The translations under genes were made by a program, and so were the position numbers. A model generated the notes under the pieces. That model was not told where the DNA came from. It worked only from the letters and a program-made list of their open reading frames with translations, and made no database searches. This document shows positions 33,739 to 43,213 of a DNA stretch of 64,000 bases, piece by piece. The stretch lies in NCBI GenBank assembly GCA_029624765.1, contig JARSSO010000030.1, positions 25,998-89,997 of the forward strand, written 5' to 3'. Positions within the stretch are counted from its first letter, which is position 1. Every line of letters begins with the position of its first letter. Source of the DNA: Candidatus Contendibacter sp. (lineage in GTDB: Bacteria; Pseudomonadota; Gammaproteobacteria; Competibacterales; Competibacteraceae).

Positions 33739-34986
33739 ATGAGCGAAGGGTGGAACGCGATCAGAGCCATCAAGGGCGCGGGATTGTTGCTCGTCGCCGG
33801 AATTCTGGCCTGGCGGGCGCTGGTGACCAATCTGGCCGATTATTACGCCAGCGAGGGGACGTCCGAAGCCGCCGTCGGCGCGCTGCGCTGGCGCGGCGAC
33901 CAGCCGGCGGCGCTGTATCAGCGCGGCGTGGCGCTGGCCGCGAGCGCGCCAGTTGATGCCAGGCGTTGGTTGCGCGCGGCGGCCTGGGCCGATCCCACCG
34001 ATGCGCTGGTGTATCTGGCGCTGGCCGAGCTGTGGGTCCAGGCCGGGCAGCGGGCGGCGGCCGTGAAGCTGGTGGAAATCGCCGACGCGCTGGGGCCGTT
34101 GCGTGGTCTGGCCCTGGCCCGCTCGGCCGAGTTCTGGCTGGGGCGGGAGCAGCCGGACCGGGCGCTGGCCCGCTGGCGCATGTTGTTGCGCACCCGGCCG
34201 GAAACCGCCGTCCACCTGTTTCCGCTGTTGTTGCGGCTGGCCGAGACCCCCGCCACCCAACCGCTGTTGCAACCCTTGCTGGCCGATCCGCCCGAGTGGT
34301 GGGACTCGTTTTTCGCCCACGTCGCCGCGAAGGCGGCCCGGCCGGAAACGGTGGTGTTCTTCTACCAGAATCGCAATCGCCGCGGCGCCTTGCCGTCCGC
34401 GGACGAACAGCAGGCGTATCTGGATCGCCTGTGGAAGGAAAACCGCTGGTTGGACGCATATCTGGCCTGGCTGAACGGCCTGGACGAACGGCGGACCTGG
34501 GCGCTCGGCAATGTGTACAACGGCAGTTTCGAAGCACCGGTCACCCATATGGGTTTCGACTGGCGGATGTCGGCGCCTCGGGGAGTGACGGTCGAAACCG
34601 TCGAAACCTATGGCGCGCGCGGCGGCAAGGCGCTGCATGTCGGCTTCAACGGCGAGCGGGTGCATTTTCAGCATGTCTCGCAGTATCTGTTCCTGGACGC
34701 CGGGCGCTACCGGTTGCAGGGACGGGGGCGGCCGGACGGCCTCCGGGCCGAGCGGGGGTTGCGCTGGCGCATGCGTTGCGTTGGCGCCGTCGGCGCTTTG
34801 CTGGCCGAAAGCGAGCCGTTCGTGGGATCGGACGAATGGCGGAGTTTTGCGGTGGATTTCGCGGTCCCCGATCGAGAATGTCCCGCGCAGTTGCTACGGC
34901 TGGAACTGGATGGCCGAGTGGATCTGGATTTCGAGGCCCAAGGTGGAGTCTGGTTCGACGATCTGGCCGTCGTTCGCCAGAACTGA
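33739..34986 (+). CDS. TPR and jelly-roll protein of the polysaccharide export locus, function unknown
   Basis: This 415-residue protein has a hydrophobic anchor near residues 12-30 and then TPR-like helical pairs to about residue 165 (A-L-V-Y-L-A-L-A-E-L-W-V-Q-A-G-Q-R-A-A-A-V). The last 160 residues (N-G-S-F-E-A-P, then G-K-A-L-H-V-G-F-N-G and a final G-V-W-F-D-D-L) have the pattern of carbohydrate-binding-like beta-sandwich modules. Such membrane-anchored TPR/beta-sandwich proteins accompany exopolysaccharide genes and may dock the polymer or the export channel in the periplasm. No catalytic motif is seen. It is 24 bases downstream of the J-domain gene. Confidence 0.6.
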   Translation: MSEGWNAIRAIKGAGLLLVAGILAWRALVTNLADYYASEGTSEAAVGALRWRGDQPAALYQRGVALAASAPVDARRWLRAAAWADPTDALVYLALAELWVQAGQRAAAVKLVEIADALGPLRGLALARSAEFWLGREQPDRALARWRMLLRTRPETAVHLFPLLLRLAETPATQPLLQPLLADPPEWWDSFFAHVAAKAARPETVVFFYQNRNRRGALPSADEQQAYLDRLWKENRWLDAYLAWLNGLDERRTWALGNVYNGSFEAPVTHMGFDWRMSAPRGVTVETVETYGARGGKALHVGFNGERVHFQHVSQYLFLDAGRYRLQGRGRPDGLRAERGLRWRMRCVGAVGALLAESEPFVGSDEWRSFAVDFAVPDRECPAQLLRLELDGRVDLDFEAQGGVWFDDLAVVRQN

Positions 34987-35131
34987 TCGCGCCACCGTGT
35001 CGCCGGCCCTGGAAATTAACATATTTTTTATTGCGGATCGGTAGCTTTTTGTGATAGTTAGCTTGTCCTATCGATGGGTGGGCGACGGACGATATCCACG
35101 TCACCGGTAACAGCAAGTTGGGGGGCGGATC

Positions 35132-36121
35132 ATGATGAAGCGATATATGCTTGCGAGTTTGGTGGCGGGTCTGGCGGGATATGCCGCCGACACCAGCGCG
35201 ATGGAGTCAGCCGCCGTGTTGCGGCAACCCCAGGGCAGGGTATTCGTCAGCCAGGGCAGCGCCATGACGCTGGCCCAGGAAGGCATGCCGTTGTACGCCG
35301 GCAACCGGGTGATCGCGGTCTCGGGCGGTCGGGCGGAGATCGCGTATGCGGAAGGTTGCGTCGTGGCGCTGCCCGAAAACAGCTTGCTGGCGGTGAAGGG
35401 ATCGGAGCAGTGCCGGTTGGGTCAGGCCCAGGTCCGTGCCACCGGCGGGTTCCAGAACGCCCGGATCGGCCAGGCTCCGCCCGCGCCGTCGGGGGGAACC
35501 GACAGCGCCATCGCCGATTTGAAGCGCCTGCAAGGCAGCGTGTTGCTCAACGAGGCGCCGGCCTGGAACAACCAGAATGCCCATCGCGACGATCAAGTGG
35601 TGACCGAAAAGCAAAGCAAGGTCGCGGTGATGTTCCGGGCCTGCGAGGTGGATATGGGACCCGGGGAGCAAGCCACGGTTAACGAACTGCGGGAACGATG
35701 CAAGTCGGGCGTTTTCCTGGCGAGCGGCGAGGATCCAAACGCCGAGATCGCCATCATCAAGCGACCGCAGGGCAGCGTCCTGGTCGACAAGGGCGCGGCG
35801 CGAACCGATATGGGCGTCAAGAGCGGCAACCGGATCATCACCGGCACGGGTAGCCGGGTTACGGTGGTTTTCAAGGGTTGCGAGGTCATCCTGGACGAGA
35901 GCGAGAAGGCGAAGGTCGGGGAGCTGGTGACCAAGTGCAAGGGTGGCTTGTGGACCGATGCGGGCGCGCCCGTCGGCGCGGGCATCGCGGGCGCGGGCGC
36001 GGGCGCGGGCATAGGCATAGGCACCGGTGCGATCGTGGTGGGCGGCGGTTTGGGGGCGATCCTGATCGGGGCTATCGTGGCCGACCGGGGTGGTAATGAA
36101 CCTCCCGCCAGCCCCCAGTAA
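35132..36121 (+). CDS. Secreted protein with three FecR-like repeats
   Basis: This 329-residue protein has a signal peptide (cleavage near residue 23, after a hydrophobic A-S-L-V-A-G-L-A-G-Y stretch). Three related units of about 85 residues follow. Each has a G-x-V-(F/L)-(V/L) strand, a central Cys in G-C/A-C-E-V, and a second Cys 14-17 residues later (G-C-V-V-A, A-C-E-V-D, G-C-E-V-I). The units resemble FecR domains. The C-terminus is Gly/Ala-rich and hydrophobic (G-A-G-A-G-I-G-I-G-T-G) and may insert in a membrane. A GGGGGGCGG ribosome binding site precedes the start. It sits between the TPR protein and the ligase. Function is unknown; a periplasmic scaffold is possible. Confidence 0.62.
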   Translation: MMKRYMLASLVAGLAGYAADTSAMESAAVLRQPQGRVFVSQGSAMTLAQEGMPLYAGNRVIAVSGGRAEIAYAEGCVVALPENSLLAVKGSEQCRLGQAQVRATGGFQNARIGQAPPAPSGGTDSAIADLKRLQGSVLLNEAPAWNNQNAHRDDQVVTEKQSKVAVMFRACEVDMGPGEQATVNELRERCKSGVFLASGEDPNAEIAIIKRPQGSVLVDKGAARTDMGVKSGNRIITGTGSRVTVVFKGCEVILDESEKAKVGELVTKCKGGLWTDAGAPVGAGIAGAGAGAGIGIGTGAIVVGGGLGAILIGAIVADRGGNEPPASPQ

Positions 36122-36150
36122 GGCAAATAAGGCTCGATAGTTCCCGGATC

Positions 36151-37668
36151 GTGTCGGACAGCAAACCGGACGACCGCGCCGCCGACCCCGGCGCGGTTCT
36201 TTTTTACGGGCTCGTCGCGTTGCTGGCGTTCGCGCCGCTGTTTCGGGCCGGCAACCGGCCATTGCCGTTGTTGGTCATGGAACTGGCGGCGCTGGCGCTG
36301 CTGGTTTGGCGGTTCTGGGCGCCGTCGCCGGAAGGACAGCCGCTGTCCCGACCGGCATGGATTTTTCTGGTGTTGTTGTTCTTGTTGCCGCTGGCGCAGT
36401 TGCTGCCCGTGCCCCTGGATTTCTGGGCAGGCTTGCCAGGCCGGGCGTTCTACGCCGAGGCGTTGCGCCAGGTGGACGCCGGTAGCGCCGCCGGAGGCGG
36501 GCGGGCCGTTTCGCTGATCCCGGCCGTGACCGAGACTGCCTGGCTGGCGGTGTTGCCGCCGCTGGCCGTGTTTCTGGCGGCAATCCATCTGACCGGCCAG
36601 CGCCTGTTGCGGCTGGTGCTGGTCTTTCTGGGTATCGCGACCGTCCAGGCGCTGTTGGGATTGATCCAGTACGGCGATGGGCCGAACAGCGTATTCCGAT
36701 TCGGCAACTTCTCCATGGGCGACAGCGCCTCGGGCACTTACATCAGCCGCAACCATCTGGCCGGTCTGTTGGAAATGGCGCTGCCGGTGGGTCTGGCGTT
36801 GCTGGCGGCCACGGTCGGCCACGGCCGGCCTTCCCATGCCGGCGGCGGTCGGGGGCGGCGCGGGCGCACGTTCCGGCAGTGGCTGGCCCGGTTCAGCGTG
36901 GCGCGAATCAACCAGGCGGCGGTGTTCGGCGCGGCCGCCATCGCCATTCTGCTGGGGCTGATTTTCACCCGCTCCCGCGCCGGCGTCGGCCTGGCGATGC
37001 TTGGCATCCTGCTGTGCACCCTGATGTTCTCCCACCGGCTGGGCGGACGCAATGCCTACGGGCTGATGGGCACGTTCACGGCGGTGGGCGTGGGCCTGGC
37101 CAGCCTGATCGGGCTGGCGCCGGTGTGGACCCGGTTTACCCTGGAAGACCCGCTGGAGGACGGGCGCTGGAAAGTGTTCGACGCCACCGTGCAGGCCATC
37201 GGCGAATTCTTTCCCCTGGGCAGCGGCGCGGGGACCTTCGAAGCCGTCATGCGGCGGTTTCATCCAGCGGATTTTCCGGGAGTGACCATCAACCGCGCCC
37301 ACAACGATTATCTGGAATGGCTGCTCGAATTCGGGCTGATGGCCGGGGTGCTGATCGCCGTCTGGTTGCTGTTCTATGCGCGCCAGTGGGGGCGGATCTG
37401 GGGGCGGGGCGACTGGACGCCGCTCCGGTTCGCTCAGGCGGGGGCGGGGATCGCGCTGGGGCTGATGATGTTGCACAGTCTGGGGGACTTCAACCTGCGC
37501 ATTCCAGCCAACGCGGTGTTCGCGGCGTTCCTGGCCGCCGTGTTCTTCCACCGCCCGCCGGAGGAGGAACGGCGACGGTCCGTCCGGCGGCGGGGAACGG
37601 TCGGTGAAAGGGAGCCGTCGGCCGCGCCGATCCCGCCGGAAAACCAGGCCAATCCGTTCGCGGACTAG
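36151..37668 (+). CDS. O-antigen ligase/polymerase family membrane protein (Wzy_C)
   Basis: This 505-residue protein from GTG 36151 has about twelve membrane segments. A large periplasmic loop carries the conserved R-S-R-A-G motif (F-T-R-S-R-A-G-V-G-L near residue 273) and H-N-D-Y-L-E-W-L-L-E-F-G (near residue 382), the hallmark of the Wzy_C/WaaL family. Such proteins polymerise or ligate lipid-linked glycans. Since a Wzy-like gene is also present at 1250, this copy may ligate finished polymer to an acceptor or serve a second glycan. It closes the export module, and the next gene is convergent. Confidence 0.85.
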   Translation: MSDSKPDDRAADPGAVLFYGLVALLAFAPLFRAGNRPLPLLVMELAALALLVWRFWAPSPEGQPLSRPAWIFLVLLFLLPLAQLLPVPLDFWAGLPGRAFYAEALRQVDAGSAAGGGRAVSLIPAVTETAWLAVLPPLAVFLAAIHLTGQRLLRLVLVFLGIATVQALLGLIQYGDGPNSVFRFGNFSMGDSASGTYISRNHLAGLLEMALPVGLALLAATVGHGRPSHAGGGRGRRGRTFRQWLARFSVARINQAAVFGAAAIAILLGLIFTRSRAGVGLAMLGILLCTLMFSHRLGGRNAYGLMGTFTAVGVGLASLIGLAPVWTRFTLEDPLEDGRWKVFDATVQAIGEFFPLGSGAGTFEAVMRRFHPADFPGVTINRAHNDYLEWLLEFGLMAGVLIAVWLLFYARQWGRIWGRGDWTPLRFAQAGAGIALGLMMLHSLGDFNLRIPANAVFAAFLAAVFFHRPPEEERRRSVRRRGTVGEREPSAAPIPPENQANPFAD

Positions 37669-37683
37669 GGAAGGGGCAAACCG

Positions 37684-38178
37684 CTAGCGACGCTTCGTGA
37701 TCCCCAACGCCTGGCGCAGATAGGGCAGTTCGGCCACCGGCAGCCGGCCGGTGACACGCAAGCCGGCGGTGAAGCGCTCCAGGGCGCAAACGTCCTGGCA
37801 GCGCGGGCCGCTGTCCAGCACCCAGTGGCCGTCCACCAGCAACGCGGCGTGAGCGACCCGCAGCGGCGGACCCTCGATCAACAGGTACTCCAGCCGCGCC
37901 GGATCGTAGCCCTGGCGGATCAGCCGGTCGGCCTTGGCGACGGCGTAGGCCTTGCAATCCCAGTAGTCGAGCCATTCCAGGTCAGCGACATCCGGCCAGT
38001 CCTCCAGGCAGGCGTCGTCGGGGCAAGGCTGGCCCTGGCGGTTGACGGCAGCGTTGATCTCGGTCAGGGCGGCTCGTTCCGCCGTCGGCGGGGCGGGGTC
38101 TGCAATCGTTCCGCAACCGCCCAGCGCCAGGGCCAGCGCGAGCAGGAGGATGGAGGGATGGGAGCGGGAGGACGACAT
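37684..38178 (-). CDS. BTLCP-like transglutaminase-type cysteine peptidase lipoprotein
   Basis: This 164-residue protein has a lipoprotein signal ending L-A-L-G-G-C. A possible catalytic triad follows, with Cys in Y-W-D-C-K-A-Y-A-V-A-K near residue 74, His in V-A-H-A-A-L-L-V and Asp in W-V-L-D-S. The order and spacing match the bacterial transglutaminase-like cysteine proteinase group that includes LapG, which cleaves surface adhesins. LapG itself is periplasmic and Ca-dependent, and this protein is shorter. It is convergent with the ligase gene. Its substrate might be an adhesin or an export component, which is inference only. Confidence 0.7.
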   Translation of the reverse strand: MSSSRSHPSILLLALALALGGCGTIADPAPPTAERAALTEINAAVNRQGQPCPDDACLEDWPDVADLEWLDYWDCKAYAVAKADRLIRQGYDPARLEYLLIEGPPLRVAHAALLVDGHWVLDSGPRCQDVCALERFTAGLRVTGRLPVAELPYLRQALGITKRR

Positions 38179-38308
38179 GGTGGATAGTTTAGCGGCGGTG
38201 GGCGCATTCTGTTTCCGGCGATCCTCGTGAAAAGCCGTTGAACTTTTCTTGCCGGGGGGCGCTCGCTAGAATGCCGACCCCTGTCCCCTTGCCCTGGAGA
38301 ACCGGTGG

Positions 38309-39205
38309 TTGAAAACGCACCTCCAACAACTTGAAGCCGAAAGCATCCACATCATCCGCGAGGTCGCCGCCGAGTTTGAAAAGCCGGTGATGCTGTATTC
38401 GATCGGCAAGGATTCCTCGGTGATGCTGCAACTGGCGCTGAAAGCCTTTTATCCAGGCAAGCCGCCGTTTCCGCTGATGCACATCGATACCACCTGGAAG
38501 TTCCGGGAGATGATCCGCTTTCGCGACGAGCAGGCGCGACGGTTGGGGTTGGAACTGATCGTCCACATCAACGAGGAGGGGTTGCGCCAGGGCGTCAATC
38601 CCTTCACCCACGGTTCGCGGGTCCATACCGACGTGATGAAGACCCAGGCGCTCAAGCAGGCGCTGGATCGCCACGGCTTCGACGCCGCGTTCGGCGGCGC
38701 CCGCCGCGACGAGGAACGCTCGCGGGCCAAGGAACGGGTCTATTCCTTCCGCGACCGCAACCATCGCTGGGACCCCAAGAACCAGCGCCCCGAATTGTGG
38801 AATCTGTACAACGGCCGGGTCCACAAGGGCGAGAGCATCCGGGTGTTTCCGCTGTCCAACTGGACCGAGCTGGACGTCTGGCAATATATCCACCTGGAGA
38901 ATATCCCGATCGTGCCGCTGTATCTCGCCGCCGAGCGGCCGGTGGTGGAGCGGGACGGCACGCTGATCATGGTGGACGACGAACGGATGCCGCTGGAACC
39001 GGGCGAAACGCCGAGGCTGGAATGGGTCCGGTTTCGGACGCTGGGTTGCTACCCCCTGACCGGCGCGATCCATTCGCGGGCCACCACGTTGCCGGAGATC
39101 ATTCAGGAGATGCTGCTGGCTCGCCACTCCGAACGCCAGGGTCGGTTGATCGATCACGACGCCGCCGGCTCGATGGAAGACAAGAAACGCCAGGGGTATT
39201 TCTGA
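38309..39205 (+). CDS. cysD: Sulfate adenylyltransferase small subunit
   Basis: This 298-residue protein starts at TTG 38309, since the family start [15 protein letters not shown] follows directly. The PP-loop S-I-G-K-D-S-S-V near residue 32 and the later [15 protein letters not shown] and W-T-E-L-D-V-W motifs are diagnostic. With CysN it makes APS from ATP and sulfate. Its stop shares a base with the CysNC start (TGATG). No CysH or CysI lies nearby, so the product may serve PAPS-dependent sulfation as well as assimilation. Confidence 0.93.
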   Translation: MKTHLQQLEAESIHIIREVAAEFEKPVMLYSIGKDSSVMLQLALKAFYPGKPPFPLMHIDTTWKFREMIRFRDEQARRLGLELIVHINEEGLRQGVNPFTHGSRVHTDVMKTQALKQALDRHGFDAAFGGARRDEERSRAKERVYSFRDRNHRWDPKNQRPELWNLYNGRVHKGESIRVFPLSNWTELDVWQYIHLENIPIVPLYLAAERPVVERDGTLIMVDDERMPLEPGETPRLEWVRFRTLGCYPLTGAIHSRATTLPEIIQEMLLARHSERQGRLIDHDAAGSMEDKKRQGYF

Positions 39206-41127
39206 TGTCCCACGCTTCCCCGTTGATCGAAACCGACATCCAGGCGTATCTGGCGGGCCACGAACGCAAGGACCTGCTGCGCTTCATCACTTGCGGCAGC
39301 GTGGACGACGGCAAGAGCACCCTGATCGGCCGGCTGCTGTACGACACCCAGTTGATCTACGAGGATCAGCTCGCCGCCGTGCGCCGCGACACCACCAAAT
39401 ACGGCACCACCGGCGAGGAACTCGACCTGGCGCTGCTGGTGGACGGCTTGCAGGCGGAGCGGGAGCAGGGCATCACCATCGATGTCGCCTACCGTTATTT
39501 TTCCACCGAGAAGCGCAAGTTCATCATCGCCGACACCCCTGGCCACGAGCAGTACACCCGCAACATGGCCACCGGCGCCTCGACCGCCCAACTGGCCATC
39601 CTGTTGGTGGACGCCCGCAAGGGGGTGCAGGCGCAGACCCGCCGCCACAGTTTCATCGTGTCGCTGCTGGGCATCCACCATCTGGTGCTGGCGATCAACA
39701 AGATGGACCTGGTCGGTTTCGATCCGGCGGTGTTCGCGCGCATTCGCGACGACTATCTGGAGTTCGCGGCCCAGTTGGGGGTGGGGGAGGTCCATTGCAT
39801 CCCGGTGTCGGCGTTGCGCGGCGACAACGTGGCCGAGCCGTCCACCGTCATGCCCTGGTACGAGGGGCCGACCCTGCTGCAACTGCTGGAGCAGGTCGAT
39901 GTGAGCGCCGACCGCAACCTGCGCGATTTCCGCTTTCCGGTGCAGTACGTCAATCGGCCGCATCTGGATTTTCGCGGTTTCTGCGGCACCGTCGCCGCCG
40001 GCGTGGTCCGGCCGGGCGACGAGGTGGCGGTGTTGCCCTCGGGTCGGCGCTCGCGTATCGCGACCATCGTGACCGCCGAGGGCAATCTCACCGAAGCCCA
40101 GGCCGGTCAGGCGGTGACCCTGACCCTGGACGACGAGATCGATGTCAGCCGCGGCGATCTGCTGGTCCACCCCGACCGCCTGCCGGCGGTGGCGGACGCC
40201 TTCGACGCGAAGGTGGTCTGGATGGCGGACGCGCCGCTGCTGCCGGGACGGCAGTACGACATCAAGCTGGGAACCCGGCTGCTGCCGGCGACCCCGCTGG
40301 TGCTGCATCACCGGATCGACGTGAATACCCTGGAACACCAGCGCGCCGAGGAACTGGGGTTGAACGAGATCGGCTATTGCCGAATCGCCCTGAACCAGCC
40401 GGCGCCCTTCGACGCTTACGAGGTCTGTCCGGGAACCGGCGCGTTCATCTTCATCGACCGCCTCAGCAACGTCACGGTTGGGGCGGGGATGATCGTGCGG
40501 CCGGTGACTCAGCCGTTGGTGGACAAGTCGCGCAACGTGGTCTGGCACGAGCACAAGGTCAACCGGACGCAGCGCGCCAATCAGAAGGCGCAGCGACCGT
40601 GCGTGATCTGGCTCACCGGGCTGTCGGGCGCGGGCAAGTCCACTCTGGCCAACGCCTTGGAGCAACGGTTGCTGCAACGGGGCTATCACAGCTATCTGCT
40701 GGACGGCGACAACATCCGCCACGGGCTGAACCAGGACCTGGGCTTTTCCCGGGCGGAGCGGGTCGAGAATATCCGCCGGGTCGGCGAGGTGGCGGCGCTG
40801 TTCGTCGATGCCGGCCTGATCGCGATCACCGCTTTCATCTCGCCGTTCCGCGCCGACCGGGCGCTGGCGCGCGCGCTGGCGCCGGAAGGGGAATTCATCG
40901 AGGTGTACCTGCGCGCCTCGCTGGCGACCTGCGAGCGACGCGATCCCAAGGGCCTGTACGCGCGGGCGCGGGCCGGGATGATCGGGGACTTCACCGGCAT
41001 CGACTCGCCCTACGAAGCGCCGGAGCGGCCGGAACTGGTGCTCGACACCGAGCGGGATTCGATTGAGGTCAACGTGGAGCGGCTGTGGAATTATCTGGTC
41101 GAGCGACGCATCCTGCGCGGTGGTTGA
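39205..41127 (+). CDS. cysNC: Bifunctional sulfate adenylyltransferase large subunit/APS kinase
   Basis: This 640-residue fusion has CysN in residues about 1-450, an EF-Tu-like GTPase with G-S-V-D-D-G-K-S-T (G1), D-T-P-G-H-E (G3) and N-K-M-D (G4). APS kinase follows in residues about 460-640, with G-L-S-G-A-G-K-S-T and [13 protein letters not shown] hydrolysis drives APS formation and the kinase domain makes PAPS. NodQ-type fusions like this often supply PAPS for glycan sulfation. It lies directly behind the polysaccharide locus, though no sulfotransferase is recognisable in the window. Confidence 0.93.
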   Translation: MSHASPLIETDIQAYLAGHERKDLLRFITCGSVDDGKSTLIGRLLYDTQLIYEDQLAAVRRDTTKYGTTGEELDLALLVDGLQAEREQGITIDVAYRYFSTEKRKFIIADTPGHEQYTRNMATGASTAQLAILLVDARKGVQAQTRRHSFIVSLLGIHHLVLAINKMDLVGFDPAVFARIRDDYLEFAAQLGVGEVHCIPVSALRGDNVAEPSTVMPWYEGPTLLQLLEQVDVSADRNLRDFRFPVQYVNRPHLDFRGFCGTVAAGVVRPGDEVAVLPSGRRSRIATIVTAEGNLTEAQAGQAVTLTLDDEIDVSRGDLLVHPDRLPAVADAFDAKVVWMADAPLLPGRQYDIKLGTRLLPATPLVLHHRIDVNTLEHQRAEELGLNEIGYCRIALNQPAPFDAYEVCPGTGAFIFIDRLSNVTVGAGMIVRPVTQPLVDKSRNVVWHEHKVNRTQRANQKAQRPCVIWLTGLSGAGKSTLANALEQRLLQRGYHSYLLDGDNIRHGLNQDLGFSRAERVENIRRVGEVAALFVDAGLIAITAFISPFRADRALARALAPEGEFIEVYLRASLATCERRDPKGLYARARAGMIGDFTGIDSPYEAPERPELVLDTERDSIEVNVERLWNYLVERRILRGG

Positions 41128-41175
41128 GCCGAAAGCCGGGAATCTGGACAGGAATGCCTTCGCGGACAGCCCGCC

Positions 41176-41952
41176 ATGCTGCTTCTGACCAAGGTTCTCA
41201 GCCAACTGGCCTATCCGTTGTCGACCGCCCTGCTGCTGGCCGTCGGCGCCGGCGTGCTGCTTTGGCGCGGTCGGCGCCGTTCCGGCGGGTGGTTGCTGGC
41301 CCTCGCCCTCGGTTGGCTGTGGCTGTGGTCCACGCCGGCGTTCAGTGATTGGGTTCGGGCTACCCTTGAACAGCGCCATCCACCGGTGTTGCTCGCACAA
41401 CTGCCCGCCGCCGACGCCATCGTGGTGCTGGGCGGGGTGACGGAAGCCGCCGCGCCGCCCCTGCGCCCCGACCCGAATTTGAGCGCGGCCATTGATCGCA
41501 TCTGGTACGCCGCCCGCCTGTACCGGGCCGGCAAGGCGCCTTCGGTTCTGGTCAGCGGCGGCAACCTGCCCTGGAGCGACGGCGCGCCGGAGTCCTCGGT
41601 CATGGCGGAACTGCTGGAGGAATGGGGCGTGCCCGCCGCCGCCATTGTCCAGGAATCCGCCAGCCGCACCACCCGGGAAAACCGGGATCGGTCCCTGCCG
41701 ATCTTGCGGGCGCGCGGTGTTCGGCGCATTTTGCTGGTGACCTCGGCGCTGCACATGCCGCGCGCCCTGGCGCTGTTCCAGGCGACCGAGCTTGAAGTGA
41801 TGCCAGCGCCGACCGATTTCGAAACCCGCTTTCCGGGCAACGCGCATCCCTTGCGTTGGCTGCCCGACGCTCAGGCGCTGGCTGACGGCAGCCGGGCGTT
41901 CAAGGAATATCTGGGCCGATGGGTGGATCGCCTGGCGGGTTTCGGAAGATAA
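41176..41952 (+). CDS. DUF218/YdcF-ElyC-like membrane protein
   Basis: This 258-residue protein has two N-terminal membrane segments (about residues 10-50) and a DUF218 domain: A-D-A-I-V-V-L-G-G near residue 80, V-L-V-S-G-G near residue 127, E-S-A-S-R-T-T-R-E-N near residue 160, and L-V-T-S-A-L-H-M-P-R-A near residue 182. ElyC-type members act in envelope integrity and undecaprenyl-phosphate/peptidoglycan precursor metabolism. Its place before the WecA-type gene fits a role in lipid-carrier biology, but the biochemical activity of the family is unresolved. Confidence 0.82.
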   Translation: MLLLTKVLSQLAYPLSTALLLAVGAGVLLWRGRRRSGGWLLALALGWLWLWSTPAFSDWVRATLEQRHPPVLLAQLPAADAIVVLGGVTEAAAPPLRPDPNLSAAIDRIWYAARLYRAGKAPSVLVSGGNLPWSDGAPESSVMAELLEEWGVPAAAIVQESASRTTRENRDRSLPILRARGVRRILLVTSALHMPRALALFQATELEVMPAPTDFETRFPGNAHPLRWLPDAQALADGSRAFKEYLGRWVDRLAGFGR

Positions 41953-42037
41953 CAGCTTGTGCTAAATTGACGAATGTCAGTTAAAATTAACGTCGACCTG
42001 TTGTCGAGTGACATCTCAATTGGCTTGAGCAAATCGT

Positions 42038-43204
42038 ATGGAATCGATTCTTCGAAATATCGGACCACTGCTGCTGGCCTTCGGAATCTGCGTGGCGCTG
42101 ATCGCTCTGCTGATCCGGCCGGCGCGGTCCTGGGGCTGGGTGGATCGGCCCGGCAACCGCAAGCATCATCCAGTCCCGGTGCCCCTGGTGGGGGGAGTTG
42201 TCATGTGCGTCGCCTACGGCCTGAGCCTGCTGATGCTGCCGGCGCGGCCCGATGCCTACCAGGCGTTGCTGATCGCCATGGGATTGCTGACCCTGATCGG
42301 CCTGTATGACGATCTGCGCGCGACGCGACCGGCGCTTCGGTTCCTGTTCCAGGGCGGCGCGGTCCTGCTGATGGCGCTCGGCGGCGGCATGACGCTGGAC
42401 AAGCTCGGCAATTTGTTCGGTCTGGGCGACGTTACCCTGTCCGGAGGCGTCGCGCTCCTGTTTACCCTGTTTTGCGTCGTCGGCGTGATCAACGCTTTTA
42501 ACATGATCGACGGCCTGGATGGCCTGGCGGGGGGTCTGGCCCTGATCGTCGCCGGTTGGCTGATCGTGCTATTGCAGAACGCGCCGGTTTCCCATATCGG
42601 CGACCACGACGCCCTGCTGGCGCTGGTCATGGTCGTCGCCGGCTTTCTCTGCTTCAACCTGCGCCATCCCTGGCGGAGTCGCGCCAGCGTGTTCATGGGC
42701 GACGCGGGCAGCACCCTGCTCGGTTTCGTGCTAGCCTGGTTCCTGGTGCGTCTGTCCCAGGGCCAGGAGGCGGCGATGGCGCCGATGACCGCGGTCTGGC
42801 TGCTGGCGCTGCCGTTGATGGACACGATCGCGGTGATCATTCACCGCCTCTGCATCGGCCACAACCCGTTCGTCGCCGACCGGCGGCACCTGCACCATTT
42901 GCTGCTGAGTCGCGGTCTGTCGGATGGCCGGGCCACCGCCTGCCTGCTGATCGCGGCTTTGCTGACCGGCGCGGCGGGTGTCGCCGCCCACGAGCTGGGT
43001 GTGCCTGAATATCTACAGTTTTATGCCTTCCTCGCCCTGTTCGGGCTGTATTACGGGCTGACGACCCATTTCTGGAAGCGTTACCCCCGGAAGGTCGCGC
43101 CGCTGGCTGGGGCGGCGGCGACCCAGCCACGGGAAGCACCCCACGCACCATCGGTCGCGACGCCCGCCGTGCTCGCCCCCAAGCCAGCGCGAAACGAAAA
43201 GTGA
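42038..43204 (+). CDS. wecA: WecA/TagO-type undecaprenyl-phosphate sugar-1-phosphate transferase
   Basis: This 388-residue polytopic membrane protein has the MraY/WecA motifs G-L-Y-D-D-L near residue 88, N-A-F-N-M-I-D-G-L-D-G-L-A near residue 152, F-M-G-D-A-G-S near residue 220, and the cytosolic H-x-x-H region R-R-H-L-H-H-L-L near residue 283. It transfers GlcNAc-1-P or a related sugar phosphate to undecaprenyl phosphate, starting repeat-unit synthesis for the locus. A Pro/Ala-rich tail of about 35 residues follows the last membrane segment. No WbaP-type initiator is seen in the window, which supports this as the initiating enzyme. Confidence 0.88.
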   Translation: MESILRNIGPLLLAFGICVALIALLIRPARSWGWVDRPGNRKHHPVPVPLVGGVVMCVAYGLSLLMLPARPDAYQALLIAMGLLTLIGLYDDLRATRPALRFLFQGGAVLLMALGGGMTLDKLGNLFGLGDVTLSGGVALLFTLFCVVGVINAFNMIDGLDGLAGGLALIVAGWLIVLLQNAPVSHIGDHDALLALVMVVAGFLCFNLRHPWRSRASVFMGDAGSTLLGFVLAWFLVRLSQGQEAAMAPMTAVWLLALPLMDTIAVIIHRLCIGHNPFVADRRHLHHLLLSRGLSDGRATACLLIAALLTGAAGVAAHELGVPEYLQFYAFLALFGLYYGLTTHFWKRYPRKVAPLAGAAATQPREAPHAPSVATPAVLAPKPARNEK

Positions 43205-43213
43205 CCGGATCGC

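Noticed and set aside
35593..37551. Frame of 652 codons antisense to the FecR-repeat and ligase genes
   Set aside because: It spans two sense genes and is Gln/Arg/Pro-rich without structure, a shadow frame.
38239..38275. Sigma-70 promoter for cysD (TTGAAC with TAGAAT)
   Set aside because: The hexamers are 23 bp apart, too far for a normal promoter, so it was not listed.
39154..41847. Open reading frame of nearly 900 codons antisense to cysNC
   Set aside because: It is a by-product of GC-rich codon bias on the coding strand. The composition is rich in Gln, His and Arg with no domain pattern, and cysNC itself is unmistakable.
42998..43204. Separate function for the WecA C-terminal Pro/Ala-rich tail
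   Set aside because: Low-complexity tails are common in this family and no motif is visible.
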